Of a DNA stretch of 39,350 nt, positions 39,250-39,350 are shown piece by piece. The number at the start of each line of letters is the position of its first letter. Position 1 is the first letter of the stretch. A model generated the notes under the pieces. The model had not been told where the DNA came from and did no database searches. It worked only from the letters and a program-made list of their open reading frames with translations. Both the position numbers and the translations under genes were made by a program. The DNA lies in NCBI GenBank assembly GCA_016206565.1, contig JACQRG010000061.1:1-39350 (forward strand), read 5' to 3'. This stretch comes from Candidatus Omnitrophota bacterium. Lineage in GTDB: Bacteria > Omnitrophota > Gorgyraeia > Aquiviventales > Aquiviventaceae.

Positions 39250-39350
39250 CTGGCAACCGTGCGAGGCTTTATTTAACAGAAGATATCTTATAAGACATTA
39301 TTGAGCACAGCAAAATGGCTCTGGGCTGAGGGCTCCGGGCAATATCGAAA
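39250..39350. other. AT-rich non-coding end of the window
   Basis: The last 100 bases contrast in composition with the rest. They contain a perfect 10-bp palindrome AAGATATCTT (39280-39289) and an imperfect direct repeat, GGCTCTGGGC and GGCTCCGGGC. I see no gene, clear promoter or terminator. The composition recalls the regulatory island at 20461-20545. Confidence 0.45.

Noticed and set aside
39250..39350. A promoter for a gene beyond the right edge
   Set aside because: TTGAGC at 39301 has no acceptable -10 box at 16-18 bases; the evidence is too weak to annotate.

Overview
The window is visibly very GC-rich, almost wholly coding and extremely compact bacterial chromosome. About 45 protein genes fill it. 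No gap exceeds roughly 165 bases, and I see no rRNA, tRNA, insertion sequence, phage or CRISPR array. Most same-strand neighbours join by ATGA (4-base) or TGATG (1-base) stop/start overlaps. The affiliation is inferred. A Verrucomicrobia/Chlamydiae-type small basic protein (16497-16811), an exosortase-associated TIGR04073-type protein, a THEP1-type NTPase and an orphan GspA/GspB pair together point to the PVC superphylum or a neighbour such as Omnitrophota. This is a best guess, not proof.

Layout. 1-3555: end of trpC, radC, TIGR04073-like exported protein, NTPase, EamA half-transporter and an ornithine-cyclodeaminase-family enzyme. 3552-12887: one long co-oriented run behind a strong promoter, holding trpB, trpA, manC-like guanylyltransferase, ruvX, M16 peptidase, rpe, phosphohexomutase, lepA and lepB. 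12893-15870: glycine-zipper lipoprotein, CDP-alcohol phosphatidyltransferase, der and plsY, mixing envelope lipid synthesis and ribosome assembly. 15867-18624: SPOR protein, small basic protein, nnrE and aroB. 18621-20027 (minus): gspB- and gspA-like genes, divergent from a PilZ gene.

20460-21640 is the most unusual stretch. An AT-rich island carries a 29-bp dyad, a promoter, an 18-bp palindrome touching the ribosome binding site, an overlooked 53-residue membrane protein and a strong terminator. A second promoter and a 36-residue membrane protein follow, then mazG (minus) opposite another promoter.

21626-25636: a small basic protein, HIT protein, second PilZ protein, alpha/beta hydrolase, and a three-domain protein (cyclic-nucleotide-binding fold, degenerate MinD-like fold, patatin). 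25623-37201: a promoter followed by a complete beta-oxidation set (thiolase, hydroxyacyl-CoA dehydrogenase, enoyl-CoA hydratase, acyl-CoA dehydrogenase, acyl-CoA ligase). After it come a lipase fused in frame to a TPR-metallopeptidase, polX and era. 37224-39249: YqeY-like protein, 2[4Fe-4S] ferredoxin, free-standing tRNA-binding domain and a second alpha/beta hydrolase. The last 100 bases are AT-rich and non-coding.

Two themes recur. One is lipid handling: lipases, patatin, beta-oxidation, plsY and pgsA. The other is initiation: at five promoters the first start codon lies only 7-13 bases past the -10 box without a Shine-Dalgarno site, suggesting leaderless or nearly leaderless mRNAs. Other genes carry canonical AGGAGG sites.
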